A DNA stretch of 64,000 bases from Paenibacillus sp. VTT E-133291 (GCF_002264395.1 NZ_NFVA01000016.1:21856-85855); one strand, 5' to 3'; counted from the first letter of the stretch, positions 54,957-63,540 are shown. Numbers and translations are program-made. Notes: generated by a model from the sequence alone, not told the origin.

Positions 54957-56054
54957 ATGAATCCAAAACCGAATATAGTTAATCTCCCTGTCTACAAACC
55001 AGGGAAACCTATAGACGAAGTTAAGAAAGAGCTCGGCTTAAGTGAGGTTATTAAGCTTGCATCCAATGAGAACCCGTATGGAGCTTCCCCGAGTGCTAAA
55101 GAAGCTATTCTAGCAGAGCTTGATAATCTTTATCTATATCCAGATGGATCGGCCGTTGAGTTGACGGCAGCACTTGCCAGCCGTCTTGGTGTGAATAGCG
55201 ATAATATTATTTTTGGCTGTGGCTCTGATGAGATTATTGCACTTATTGCTCGCGCCTTCTTCTTGCCGGGTGATGAGACACTCATGGCTGATCAGACCTT
55301 CTCTGTTTATAAGAGTAACGCAGATATCGAAGGTGCCGTGTCCATCGAGGTACCACTTGTAAAGGGTACACATGATCTGGATGGGATGCTGGCCCGTATT
55401 ACGGACCGTACGAAGGTTATCTGGATCTGTAATCCAAATAACCCAACGGGTACAATTGTACCAGAGGAAGCCTTGATTTCTTTCCTTGATGCTGTTCCTT
55501 CCCATGTAATGGTTGTCCTTGATGAAGCGTACTGTGAGTACGTAACAGATCTTTCTTACTCAAACGGTATCCAATTATTAAATCGTTATGCGAATCTGGT
55601 TGTGCTTCGCACATTCTCCAAAATTTATGGCTTAGCTGCATTGCGTATTGGTTATGGTGTTGCTAGTCCTGAAATTATTTCATTGATCAACAAGGTACGC
55701 GAGCCTTTCAATACCTCTCGTCTTGCGCAAGCGGCGGCTCTGGCTGCCTTGAATGACCAAGAATACGTAGAGGAATGCCGTCGCCTTAATAGCGCGGGTA
55801 TTGTCCAATTACAAGCTGAATTCAAACGTCTGGGCCTAGAATCCTTCCCTGCACACGGGAACTTCATTATGGTAGATGTTCGTAAGCCAGCTACAGAGGT
55901 TTTCGATGCTTTGATGCGTAAAGGAATCATAGTAAGAGCAGGCCATCAAGTTTACCCTACTTATATTCGTGTTACTGTTGGGTCGGCAGAGCAGAATACA
56001 GCGTTTATAACCGCTCTGGAACAAATTCTTATAGAGTATGGTGTGCGCGCCTAG
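54957..56054 (+). CDS. hisC: Histidinol-phosphate/aromatic aminotransferase HisC
   Basis: Class I/II PLP aminotransferase acting in histidine synthesis and, in Bacillus, also on phenylpyruvate and hydroxyphenylpyruvate. ASNENPYG, NPNNPTGT, DEAYCEY and the PLP-Lys in RTFSKIYGLAALRIGYG are clear. ATG 54957 after GAGCGAGGA gives 365 aa; the in-frame start at 54915 has no ribosome-binding site. Confidence 0.94.
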   Translation: MNPKPNIVNLPVYKPGKPIDEVKKELGLSEVIKLASNENPYGASPSAKEAILAELDNLYLYPDGSAVELTAALASRLGVNSDNIIFGCGSDEIIALIARAFFLPGDETLMADQTFSVYKSNADIEGAVSIEVPLVKGTHDLDGMLARITDRTKVIWICNPNNPTGTIVPEEALISFLDAVPSHVMVVLDEAYCEYVTDLSYSNGIQLLNRYANLVVLRTFSKIYGLAALRIGYGVASPEIISLINKVREPFNTSRLAQAAALAALNDQEYVEECRRLNSAGIVQLQAEFKRLGLESFPAHGNFIMVDVRKPATEVFDALMRKGIIVRAGHQVYPTYIRVTVGSAEQNTAFITALEQILIEYGVRA

Positions 56055-56101
56055 TAGTAAACAGCATGACTAGACTAAAAAAGGCAGGTAGTTCAAAGAA
56101 C

Positions 56102-57196
56102 ATGACGACAAAAATAGCTATATTCGGTGTCGGTCTGATCGGAGGCTCACTGGCCCTTTGCTTTAAAGGCAAGGAGGGCCTGACCGTCGTAGGGCATGCC
56201 CACCGTCCTGAATTCGTAAGTAAATATATAAGCAGAGGTGTGGTAGACCATGCCACGCTTTCTGTTGAAGAAGCAGCACTTGATGCTGATTTCATTTTTT
56301 TGTGTGTACCGGTAGGGATGTTAGAGGATTATCTGCAGCAATTAAGTAAATTGCCTCTAAAACCCGGCTGCATTATTACAGATGTAGGAAGCACGAAAGC
56401 TAGTATTGCCGCATGTGCGGTCTCCTTAGAAATTCCTGGAGTACATTTTATCGGCGGACACCCAATGGCAGGATCAGAGCGATCAGGTGTTGAGGCAGCT
56501 TCATCATTGCTATTTGAGAATGCCTATTATGTGTTGACGCCTCCTCCAGGCGTACCAGACGAGGCTTATCATGCACTGGAGTCTTTACTACACCACACAA
56601 GAGCGCAGATTGTACGCCTTGATCCAGAACGCCATGATGAGATTGTAGGTGCCATTAGTCATTTACCGCATATTATTGCTGTTGCTTTGGTAAATCAAAT
56701 TCGTGCCTATGACGATACTGACTCCTTATATAGTACGCTAGCTGCAGGAGGCTTTCGGGATATCACTCGGATTGCTTCCAGTGATCCTATAATTTGGCGA
56801 GACATTTTGCTGAACAATCGTTCCGTAATGCTTCGTTTATTGAAGGATTGGAACGAGGAAGTTTCTTCTTTTGTTCGTCTACTGGAAAGTGAAGATGGCG
56901 TAGGAATTGAAGAGGCCTTCCAAGAAGCGAATGGCTTCCGCAGTCAGTTGCCTGAACGGCGTAAAGGCATGATAGCACCTTTATTTGACCTACATATTGA
57001 TGTACCGGATCATCCGGGGATTATCGGACGTATTGCTACTGAGCTGGGGGACCAAGGCATTAACCTTAGCAACGTACAAATCATCGAGAGTCGTGAAGAT
57101 GTGCCGGGTATTATGCGCCTATCTTTTCGTCAGGAGCACGATATGGAACGTGCGAAGGTGCTTCTGCAGCAGCACGATTATACCGTATATGTGTAG
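56102..57196 (+). CDS. tyrA: Prephenate dehydrogenase TyrA with ACT domain
   Basis: NAD-dependent oxidative decarboxylation of prephenate in tyrosine synthesis. GVGLIGGSLA binds NAD, GGHPMAGSERSGVEAA and AISHLPHIIA are catalytic blocks, and a C-terminal ACT domain (about 293-364) should bind tyrosine. ATG 56102 gives the usual length, 364 aa; ATG 56066 is open too, and neither has a strong ribosome-binding site. Last gene of the supraoperon. Confidence 0.94.
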   Translation: MTTKIAIFGVGLIGGSLALCFKGKEGLTVVGHAHRPEFVSKYISRGVVDHATLSVEEAALDADFIFLCVPVGMLEDYLQQLSKLPLKPGCIITDVGSTKASIAACAVSLEIPGVHFIGGHPMAGSERSGVEAASSLLFENAYYVLTPPPGVPDEAYHALESLLHHTRAQIVRLDPERHDEIVGAISHLPHIIAVALVNQIRAYDDTDSLYSTLAAGGFRDITRIASSDPIIWRDILLNNRSVMLRLLKDWNEEVSSFVRLLESEDGVGIEEAFQEANGFRSQLPERRKGMIAPLFDLHIDVPDHPGIIGRIATELGDQGINLSNVQIIESREDVPGIMRLSFRQEHDMERAKVLLQQHDYTVYV

Positions 57197-57241
57197 TATT
57201 AAGGTTCGCTCCGGGTCATTTTCAAATCGTAATAAACAGCA

Positions 57242-57284
57242 AAAACAGCGATTCTCATGTTATTAGAGAATCGCTGTTTTGTTA
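57242..57284 (+). terminator. Terminator of the aromatic supraoperon
   Basis: AAAACAGCGATTCTC / GAGAATCGCTGTTTT perfect 15-base stem, nine-base loop. Confidence 0.92.
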
Positions 57285-57333
57285 TTCTGGCTTGTTGGTT
57301 GCTAGCTTCAACATCCCGCCGTCAGTATCGTCA

Positions 57334-57516
57334 TCAGTACCACCTTTGAGGCAGTCTTTCGGACTCCACTGACGCTATTTCATTTGGAGAGGTTAATATT
57401 GGGTGTTTTTCTTGCCAGTTGCTATGCGGTCCGTTAACATCCCAAAAGTGGAATAATGCTGCGCTGAAGGTCAACTGTGTCCGATAGCGTCTTCGTACGT
57501 GCCAAATGTTATTGGA
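57334..57516 (-). other. Non-coding gap with a start-less open frame
   Basis: Between tyrA and the MFS gene about 250 bp show no normal gene. The minus strand has a 60-codon frame without an ATG (internal TTG only) that reads like protein: FSAALFHFWDVNGPHSNW and EIASVESERLPQRWY. A second frame overlapping its end also ends in a protein-like string (KLATNKPE). It may be a decayed gene end or a member of an interspersed repeat. Confidence 0.3.
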
Positions 57517-57539
57517 TCAACGATGAAAAGAAAGGGGTA

Positions 57540-58772
57540 TTAGCCAATGTAACTTGAGTTTATTTCGTCGTAACTATTTCGGCTATCTAAAAAACGATTT
57601 CTTGCTGCTCCTATACCGACTAAAAAGAGAAAGACCGAAGCTCCAATTAGAATGAAAAGAGGCAGGTTCCAACTATTTGTCGCATCATGGAGATATCCTA
57701 TAAGGGCAGGGCCGATTGCGGCAAGCAGATATCCGATCGATTGTGCCATACCAGACAGTTCCGCCGCTTGCTGCGCATTTTTAGTACGTAAACCGAAAAA
57801 CATCATGGACAAGCTAAAGGCGCAGCCTCCACCAATTCCGAGTATGATGATCCACAACAGAATGATATTGGAGCTTCCGTAAAGCAGTCCGAGCGTTCCC
57901 GTCAAAAGCAAAAGGGTTGTGATGACCACTAACGAACGTTGACTTGACATTCGCCCAGCAATAACGGGGACAATAAAGGTAAAGGGAAGTAGCGCTAACT
58001 GCATTATTGAGAGATACCATCCTGATTGGCTTGAGTCAATGCCTTGCTGCTTTAAAATTTCAGGCAACCATGCGATCAGCACATAGAAAATCATGGACTG
58101 CATACCCATAAACAAGGTTACTTGCCAGGCAAGAGGGGAACGCCAAACATTCACATTATTGCAGACCATCTGTTGACTCGTCGAGGTTGTTTGCTTCGTA
58201 TGCTTCCTTAATTGAGGCAACCAGCAGAGGATCGATACAAAGCTTAGGATCCCCCATATTCCCAACGCTCCCTGCCATTTTATACCTACGTTTGCGGCTA
58301 GCGGTACACTAAATCCCGATGCGATCGCTCCAGATAAACTCATTGAAATTCCAAAGATACCAGTCATGGCACCGATTTTATTAGGAAAATTACGTTTGAT
58401 TAAACTTGGCATTAATACATTACAAACGGCAATTGCAAATCCAAGAATTGCAGTTCCAATATACAGATTTGCAGCGCCAGATAAAGAACGTATTACAATA
58501 CCAACAGTCAAAAAGATCAGGGCAAACAAAATTAAAAGTTCTACTCCATATCTGCGTCCTAGTTTTGGTACTACAGGCGATAATAAAGCAAAGGTAAGTA
58601 AAGGGACCGTTGTTATCAGGCCTGCAAAAGTATTGGAGATATGAACGTCTTCCCTTATGAGACCTACTAAAGGACCGACCGAGGTTAAGGGAGCACGTAA
58701 ATTTGCGGCAATAATAATAATGCCGAGTATTAGCAGCCCTATTGATGATGATAAGATTTTTTTATTCGGCAT
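57540..58772 (-). CDS. MFS transporter of the CynX/NimT type
   Basis: A 410-aa, 12-segment major facilitator protein. NLRAPLTSVGPLVGLIRED at the first helix is the mark of the CynX/NimT branch, whose members export or take up small anions or nitroimidazoles; the substrate here cannot be read off. ATG 58772 follows GAAGGGGA. It lies downstream of an XRE-cupin regulator on the same strand, with a terminator between and a shared operator-like motif before both. Confidence 0.87.
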   Translation of the reverse strand: MPNKKILSSSIGLLILGIIIIAANLRAPLTSVGPLVGLIREDVHISNTFAGLITTVPLLTFALLSPVVPKLGRRYGVELLILFALIFLTVGIVIRSLSGAANLYIGTAILGFAIAVCNVLMPSLIKRNFPNKIGAMTGIFGISMSLSGAIASGFSVPLAANVGIKWQGALGIWGILSFVSILCWLPQLRKHTKQTTSTSQQMVCNNVNVWRSPLAWQVTLFMGMQSMIFYVLIAWLPEILKQQGIDSSQSGWYLSIMQLALLPFTFIVPVIAGRMSSQRSLVVITTLLLLTGTLGLLYGSSNIILLWIIILGIGGGCAFSLSMMFFGLRTKNAQQAAELSGMAQSIGYLLAAIGPALIGYLHDATNSWNLPLFILIGASVFLFLVGIGAARNRFLDSRNSYDEINSSYIG

Positions 58773-58903
58773 TCTTCATTTCCCCTTCCAGAATTAATGT
58801 GTACTATTGGTTTTCTGCTGATTGGAAAGCTATAAAATAATATCCGCGCGGACAATGAAAGTATATTATAGTATACTAAAATTAACAATAAGTATTTTAT
58901 AGT

Positions 58904-58921
58904 TAACTTTATAGAGAGTAT
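58904..58921. promoter_or_regulatory. Operator-like motif before the MFS gene
   Basis: TAACTTTATAGAGAGTAT, identical at 16 of 18 positions to the motif before the XRE-cupin gene (59609-59626). It lies about 35 bp upstream of a minus-strand TATAAT (58870-58865), in activator-type position. Nearby are the palindromes TAGTATACTA (58869-58878) and TCCGCGCGGA (58843-58852). Confidence 0.5.
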
Positions 58922-58950
58922 CCTATCACTTGAAGTGCTTATATTAGTAA

Positions 58951-59002
58951 AAAAAACAACTCTGAGTTTCCATAAATAATGGAAACTCAGAGTTGTTTTT
59001 TA
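58951..59002. terminator. Bidirectional terminator between regulator and MFS gene
   Basis: ACAACTCTGAGTTTCCAT / ATGGAAACTCAGAGTTGT stem with A- and T-runs on the flanks; ends the minus-strand regulator transcript. Confidence 0.92.
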
Positions 59003-59021
59003 TAAGTGAAATTTTTGGCTT

Positions 59022-59588
59022 TTAGAAACCATACTTTAAGGAGATATGGAGCACTGTTTCGCTATTCGTATGATTGGTATAAGAGTGAGGGCGATCAGCA
59101 CGAAAACTGATCGTATCATATTGATTCAATATGTACATCTCACCATTGACCTTAATTTCAATGGAACCAGTCATTACTGTCGCAATTTCAGTTGTATTCA
59201 CATGATGACCTTCAGGGTGATATGAACTATTTGGCTGTAAGTAAGCCCGACACATTTCAATATCGTTGCTTACGTTTTTAAAGACGGGTTCAATGATCCA
59301 ATTCTTTTGATCATTAGAAAACCGAAGACCTTCGCCTGCTCGATACAAACTAACAGGGTCTTCAGATTTGAACAAAGCTAATAGGGGTAAAGATAGGCCT
59401 TTTGAAATTTTCCATATAATCGCCAAAGTTGGATTTGTCTCACCGCGTTCGATATTCCCCAGAGTAAGTTTACTTACGCCCGTTAATTCTGCTAAGTCAT
59501 CTAAGTTCATGTTTTTTTCTTTTCTGTACTTTTTCAAGGCACCGCCGATTTGTAGTACAAGTTGTTTTGATTCATCGATTTCATTCAT
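59022..59588 (-). CDS. XRE-family regulator with cupin domain
   Basis: A 188-aa regulator: N-terminal Cro/CI-type HTH (about 12-66; NLDDLAELTGVSKLTLGNIERGETNPTL) and a C-terminal cupin barrel (about 110-185; HPEGHHVNTTEIATVMTG), the layout of small-molecule-sensing repressors next to transporters. Minus-strand start ATG 59588 lies behind TTGAGGTGAAT. The motif at 59609-59626 overlaps its own -10 (TATACT), consistent with self-repression. Confidence 0.88.
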   Translation of the reverse strand: MNEIDESKQLVLQIGGALKKYRKEKNMNLDDLAELTGVSKLTLGNIERGETNPTLAIIWKISKGLSLPLLALFKSEDPVSLYRAGEGLRFSNDQKNWIIEPVFKNVSNDIEMCRAYLQPNSSYHPEGHHVNTTEIATVMTGSIEIKVNGEMYILNQYDTISFRADRPHSYTNHTNSETVLHISLKYGF

Positions 59589-59608
59589 TTCATATTCACC
59601 TCAACAAA

Positions 59609-59626
59609 TAACTTTATAGCTAGTAT
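59609..59626. promoter_or_regulatory. Operator-like motif before the XRE-cupin gene
   Basis: TAACTTTATAGCTAGTAT, second copy of the motif at 58904-58921. It overlaps the probable minus-strand -10 TATACT of the regulator gene, 21 bp before its start codon. Confidence 0.5.
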
Positions 59627-59774
59627 ATTGTTTATCTTGACTCTTTTCCATACCTCTTCAAGTGGACGCAGACGGGGTAATAGATGACTGTGGGGATTTG
59701 TGGAAGCTAATTCGCTGGCTATAGTAAATAACCTATTATAGATCATCTAACAAAAGGTAGAGCGCTTTCAGAAC

Positions 59775-59802
59775 AAAAAAAGACCGCTTACAAAGTAAGC
59801 GG
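59775..59802 (-). terminator. Terminator of the candidate small RNA
   Basis: Minus strand: CCGCTTAC-TTT-GTAAGCGG followed by TCTTTTTTT. No protein gene on this strand ends here. Confidence 0.85.
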
Positions 59803-59866
59803 CTACAGTTCACAATAAATTGGAACCGTCTAGTATTTGGATAGGAGTGGAGAGAAACCATACTGT
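59776..59866 (-). ncRNA. Candidate small RNA, about 90 nt
   Basis: A perfect sigma-A promoter (59901-59873) points leftward and an intrinsic terminator follows at 59802-59775. The expected transcript of about 90 nt has no ORF with a ribosome-binding site. It starts ACAGT and later has ACTGT, which can close a stem around a C-rich stretch TCTCTCCACTCCTATCC that is complementary to Shine-Dalgarno-like sequence (ATAGGAGTGGAG). These are the marks of a base-pairing regulatory RNA. Existence is inferred from promoter, terminator and lack of coding; I know no named homologue. Confidence 0.6.
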
Positions 59867-59872
59867 ACTTTT

Positions 59873-59901
59873 ATTATATGTATACGTTTACATTTTGTCA
59901 A
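59873..59901 (-). promoter_or_regulatory. Consensus promoter with cre-like operator
   Basis: TTGACA (59901-59896), exactly 17 bp, TATAAT (59878-59873), all on the minus strand. The spacer holds TGTAAACGTATACA (59892-59879), which agrees with the CcpA cre consensus at 13 of 14 positions and is also a typical LacI-family operator. A repressor bound there would block the polymerase. Confidence 0.8.
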
Positions 59902-59904
59902 CAG

Positions 59905-60396
59905 TTTATTAAAAAGAGATTAAAGTCATATTACAGTGATCAAAGTCTTATTGACGGAGTTAATGTTCGTTTATAATCTGTTGTCAGGTCTTGCTGACGA
60001 GATTACTGCTCTGAAGTCTATTAATGTCATCCTATGAGAATCTGTGATACAATAGATCTGGTATATTTCTAGATTCGTTATAAAATTTATATGCTCTAAG
60101 AAATATGCCATTTTTCTTTTTATATTCATCACAATCATCATGCCTTAATTATTGGGTGTTTGAATATACATAGGTGTATTTCAAAATTGAAGAACGGATA
60201 ATTTGCACGTCATATATTTTCCCTAAAATTCCCACAAGGAACGTTTGTCTTACATAAAAGGTCGACAATATCGTTTCTTCTTGTAATAAACTAAAAAGTT
60301 GCAGTAAACCAGCGCAACTTTTAAAGCCCAAACCGGTATAATAAGTACGGACCGGACGGGAAAAGACGTGCAAGGGCGAGGAGGGCCAATCTCACC
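59905..60396. other. AT-rich non-coding stretch before the ECF sigma gene
   Basis: No convincing gene on either strand. Seen here: a plus-strand TTGACG/TATAAT pair with a short 15-bp spacer (59951-59977), an extended -10 TGATACAAT (60045-60053), and an inverted repeat AAAAGTTGC / GCAACTTTT (60294-60322). A TATAAT lies at 60337-60342, 55 bp before the sigma gene, without a good -35. Confidence 0.5.
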
Positions 60397-60984
60397 ATGA
60401 CGGATTCCCAGTTGATCCAGGAAATCAAACAAGGCAACACAGAATTATATTCAGAATTAATGCGTCGTTATCAACGAAAAATATTGGCATTTGTATATCA
60501 TATGCTTAGAAACTCACAAATGGAGCTAATTGCAGAGGACCTTTGTTCGGAGACTTTCTACAAGGCATTCCGTAGCTTGCATTCCTTTCGAGAGGTAGAT
60601 GCTTCCTTTTCAACGTGGTTGTACACTATTGCTCGTAATACCGTGCTAAGTGAGCTTCGTAAGAATCGTGCCGGAAATGTATCCCTAGAAGAGAGTGGAT
60701 ATACTCCAGTTGCACCGTTTGAAGTAGCGCCTGAGCAGGCTGCATTGCGTAAAGAACGGATGAACTTGGTTCGTGAGGCAATTAATAATCTTCCGGAGAA
60801 ACAACGCTCTGCGCTAATCCTGCGTGAATACGATCAGATGGATTATCAAGAAATTGCAGAAATTTTAGATCAGAGTGTGAGTTCCGTGAAATCATTGTTG
60901 TTTCGTGCCAGAAGTAGTGTGAAGCTTCAACTCGAATCCTATTTCAATGAGCCTGAAGTTGAAGAGCAGGTTGAGAGGGTGTAA
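60397..60984 (+). CDS. ECF-type RNA polymerase sigma factor
   Basis: A 195-aa sigma-70-family factor of the extracytoplasmic-function type: region 2 (about 20-90; AEDLCSETFYKAFRSLHSF...FSTWLYTIARNTVLSELRK) and region 4 (about 125-180; LPEKQRSALILREYDQMDYQEIAEIL then SVKSLLFRARSSVK), no region 3. ATG 60397 follows GGCGAGGAGGGCC. The next gene, five bases later, encodes its zinc-finger anti-sigma factor. It resembles SigW-like factors in size and context, but I cannot name the exact orthologue. Confidence 0.88.
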   Translation: MTDSQLIQEIKQGNTELYSELMRRYQRKILAFVYHMLRNSQMELIAEDLCSETFYKAFRSLHSFREVDASFSTWLYTIARNTVLSELRKNRAGNVSLEESGYTPVAPFEVAPEQAALRKERMNLVREAINNLPEKQRSALILREYDQMDYQEIAEILDQSVSSVKSLLFRARSSVKLQLESYFNEPEVEEQVERV

Positions 60985-60989
60985 GGCGA

Positions 60990-61580
60990 ATGAATTGCAG
61001 GGAAGCGCAAGAATGTATTCCGCTCTTGTGGGACGCTCCCCCCACACATCCTAGGCGGATTTTGCTCGAACAACATATTGCAACTTGTCCTTACTGCGCT
61101 GCTGAGTGGTCTCTGTGGCAAGAGAGTAGCCAGCTTATGCATGATTTGAAAGAAGAGATTAGTGAAGAGCGTGCAGAAGTTATAAATGTTAAAGTTATGG
61201 AGCGGATTTATCTAGAGAGTCCTTGGTTAATGCCAGGGGATGGGAAATCCGCAGGGACATCTGCCATTGTTCGTCATAGGCTTAGTCTCTGGATCGCTTG
61301 CTTCCTGGCGGTATTTTTGTCCAGTGTTCTTTACTTTACTATGTTTAGAACACCTGCTGATATCACTGTGGCTCAAAGTGGAATTGTAGAGACAGGCGTT
61401 GCTGGCTCTATGGAATGGACATCCACTTATCCCATTTTAGGCTCTGAAGGTGGGATTATTGAACCGCTTGTGGTAAATATGGGACCTACTCATCCTCAAT
61501 ATTGGATGATGTTATCCATGCTTGGCGTGGGTTTTGCAGTGTTTTCGTTAACCCGGCTGAATCGATATCGCAGATCATAA
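60990..61580 (+). CDS. Zinc-finger anti-sigma factor, membrane-bound
   Basis: A 196-aa protein with an N-terminal anti-sigma zinc finger, H-x3-C-x2-C (His29, Cys33, Cys36), plus Cys3 and Cys9, then a transmembrane segment (about 98-119). A short outside part of about 50 residues and a second transmembrane segment (about 171-190) follow. The second segment sets it apart from single-pass RsiW. It should hold the preceding sigma factor at the membrane until cut; PrsW (21789) is a candidate site-1 protease. Confidence 0.82.
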   Translation: MNCREAQECIPLLWDAPPTHPRRILLEQHIATCPYCAAEWSLWQESSQLMHDLKEEISEERAEVINVKVMERIYLESPWLMPGDGKSAGTSAIVRHRLSLWIACFLAVFLSSVLYFTMFRTPADITVAQSGIVETGVAGSMEWTSTYPILGSEGGIIEPLVVNMGPTHPQYWMMLSMLGVGFAVFSLTRLNRYRRS

Positions 61581-61643
61581 AGGGTCTATTGATGTATGAC
61601 TTAGCTATTGCAGTATATAATAGTGTTAAGAACGATGTAGGAG

Positions 61644-61674
61644 TCCCTTTATGTAAAGATAAGGGGATTTTTTG
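61644..61674 (+). terminator. Terminator after the anti-sigma gene
   Basis: TCCCTTTAT / ATAAGGGGA nine-base stem with one G-T pair, six-base loop, six T. Confidence 0.8.
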
Positions 61675-61759
61675 TATTATAATACGCATAAAAGAAGACT
61701 TTTTATTTCATCCATGTTACATTAAGAGACAAATACTTGGGTGAAAAGGGGGAGGCAAT

Positions 61760-62347
61760 ATGCTAATCGGCTTGATACGCCATGGATTGACGGACTGGAA
61801 CGCAATTGGAAAGATACAGGGGCAAAGTGATATTCCGCTTAATGATGAAGGACGGATGCAAGCTGCTATGCTTGCTGACCGCTTATTACAAGAGCCGTAT
61901 CGCTGGGATTATTGCATTACAAGTAACCTTTCCCGGGCAGCAGAGACAGGTAGGATTATCGCAGATAAATTAAATGTACCGTTACTTGATCCGGATGATC
62001 GGATCCGGGAACGTGCCTACGGACAGGTTGAAGGACTTACTGCCGCTGAGCGTGAAGAGAAGTGGGGGAAAGATTGGAGTCAGCTTTCGCTTGGTCAAGA
62101 AACTGACGAACAGCTTCAAGCGCGTGCACTTGCCTTTATGGAGGATATTTCTGCGCAGCATCCCAATCGCAACATACTAGTCATATCTCATGGAGGGTTC
62201 CTCGCTCAACTGTATACTGCGTTTTACAAAGATAAGTATTCTGAGCGGATTGGGAATTTGTCCCTGACGATTTTGGAGAAGAAAGAACGGGAATGGAACC
62301 CTATTCTTTATAATTGTACTCGCCATATCCTGCAAAATCAGCGTTAA
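61760..62347 (+). CDS. Histidine phosphatase family protein
   Basis: A 195-aa phosphoglycerate-mutase-like phosphatase. The catalytic motif is LIRHGLTDWN (His8), with Arg in SNLSRAAETG, Glu in RERAYGQVEG and the second His in VISHGG. Substrates of this family range from sugar phosphates to alpha-ribazole phosphate; nothing nearby decides. ATG 61760 follows AAAAGGGGGAGG. Confidence 0.87.
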   Translation: MLIGLIRHGLTDWNAIGKIQGQSDIPLNDEGRMQAAMLADRLLQEPYRWDYCITSNLSRAAETGRIIADKLNVPLLDPDDRIRERAYGQVEGLTAAEREEKWGKDWSQLSLGQETDEQLQARALAFMEDISAQHPNRNILVISHGGFLAQLYTAFYKDKYSERIGNLSLTILEKKEREWNPILYNCTRHILQNQR

Positions 62348-62371
62348 CCCGTGCATCGGGTTATTTTTTTT
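62345..62371 (+). terminator. Terminator after the phosphatase gene
   Basis: TAACCCG / CGGGTTA stem, five-base loop, eight T. Confidence 0.85.
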
Positions 62372-62436
62372 GCGCAAAGGGGAATAAAAAGGGCTGTATT
62401 TCCCATAATGGTAGTAAAACGGTGAGGCGATAAAAC

Positions 62437-63519
62437 ATGAATCTGGCGGATATGCTCACTTATGCAGATATTGGACAGCTGACCGCCATAGCGGGACGCT
62501 ACCGGTGTGAATGCAAGCAGAATTCCAAACATGACTTGATCCAGAGTATTTTGATTATGCTTGGAAGCAGAAGTTTTATGGAGTCTCATATCCGGGAATG
62601 TGCTCCGGAGGATCTACGGTTTCTGAATACATTACTTTTTGATGAACGCAGCTACTTTAGTCTGGAAGATTTGTTGGCAGTAGCTAGGCAAGCTTCTTTT
62701 GATACCCAAGAAGGAAAGACCGGGGGTTTCCGAGAAATGGTTTCTCGTTTCAAAAGCGGAGGCTGGCTCTTTAGCGGTTCTTCCCAGCAAACGAGATATT
62801 TGTTCCAAGTGCCCAAAGACTTGAAAGAGCGCTTTCGTGAGACGATGAGCGCACATATCAAGGATAAGGTTACGGTTAGCTCTGAACCAGCCATGTATCG
62901 AAATGAAGGAGAATTGTTATTAAGTGATCTGGTTATGCTTCTGAGATATATCAAGGAAAATGAGCCAGAGCTTAATCAGGAAGGGGCAATGTATAGGCGG
63001 TATCAGCAAGGAGTGATGAATGCACTTCATATTCCGGAGGATCTGCTTAGCAAAGGCGGCTGGAGATTTGGTTATGGTAGGGCATGTGAGCATTATCCAC
63101 CTAGATTAGCGCTCCTGTATGATTATGTTCGTCACCGCCGCTGGATCACTGAAGAAGGTTTTCGGTTAAGGCTCACGGCGACAGGAGAGGCAGTGTTGGC
63201 CGATGGGAAATGTGACTCGTTGATGCAGATATTCTCTTTTTGGTTAAAACTATATAAGGGGGCTGTACCAAACCTGCCTTCACTGGTGTATTGGGTAAGC
63301 ATTAGTGCTGGGAATTGGGTGAACGTACCTTCATTAGTGGATGGTATAGGGTGGTTAATTAAACCTTTCTATTATGACAATGCTGCCTCTATTCTGGAGC
63401 AACGAATTATTCGGATGATGGTGCACCTTGGGATGCTAAAATTAGGGGAGACCACCACTGGTCTCGCTGTGATGATGACGCCGTGGGGGATGGAGATAGC
63501 CGTGCCTAAACATCTATAG
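62437..63519 (+). CDS. Unknown protein, possible helicase-associated winged-helix type
   Basis: A 360-aa soluble protein that I cannot place firmly. The N-terminal part (MNLADMLTYADIGQLTAIAGRY then LIQSILIMLG) looks like a small SAP/helical DNA-associated domain. Later parts carry winged-helix-like patterns, recalling the N-terminal regions found in XPB-like helicase-associated proteins of Paenibacillus, but no helicase motifs exist. ATG 62437 follows GGTGAGGCG. It is placed before the IDEAL gene. Confidence 0.65.
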   Translation: MNLADMLTYADIGQLTAIAGRYRCECKQNSKHDLIQSILIMLGSRSFMESHIRECAPEDLRFLNTLLFDERSYFSLEDLLAVARQASFDTQEGKTGGFREMVSRFKSGGWLFSGSSQQTRYLFQVPKDLKERFRETMSAHIKDKVTVSSEPAMYRNEGELLLSDLVMLLRYIKENEPELNQEGAMYRRYQQGVMNALHIPEDLLSKGGWRFGYGRACEHYPPRLALLYDYVRHRRWITEEGFRLRLTATGEAVLADGKCDSLMQIFSFWLKLYKGAVPNLPSLVYWVSISAGNWVNVPSLVDGIGWLIKPFYYDNAASILEQRIIRMMVHLGMLKLGETTTGLAVMMTPWGMEIAVPKHL

Positions 63520-63540
63520 CAGTATGGAGGCATCAAGCCA

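Noticed and set aside
59759..59774. Second cre-like sequence, minus strand TGAAAGCGCTCTAC
   Set aside because: Only 12 of 14 positions match, and it lies downstream of the small-RNA terminator with no promoter near it.
60149..60432. Two minus-strand frames (74 and 60 codons) before the ECF sigma gene
   Set aside because: No ribosome-binding sites, rare-codon-rich composition, and one runs into the sigma gene on the other strand.
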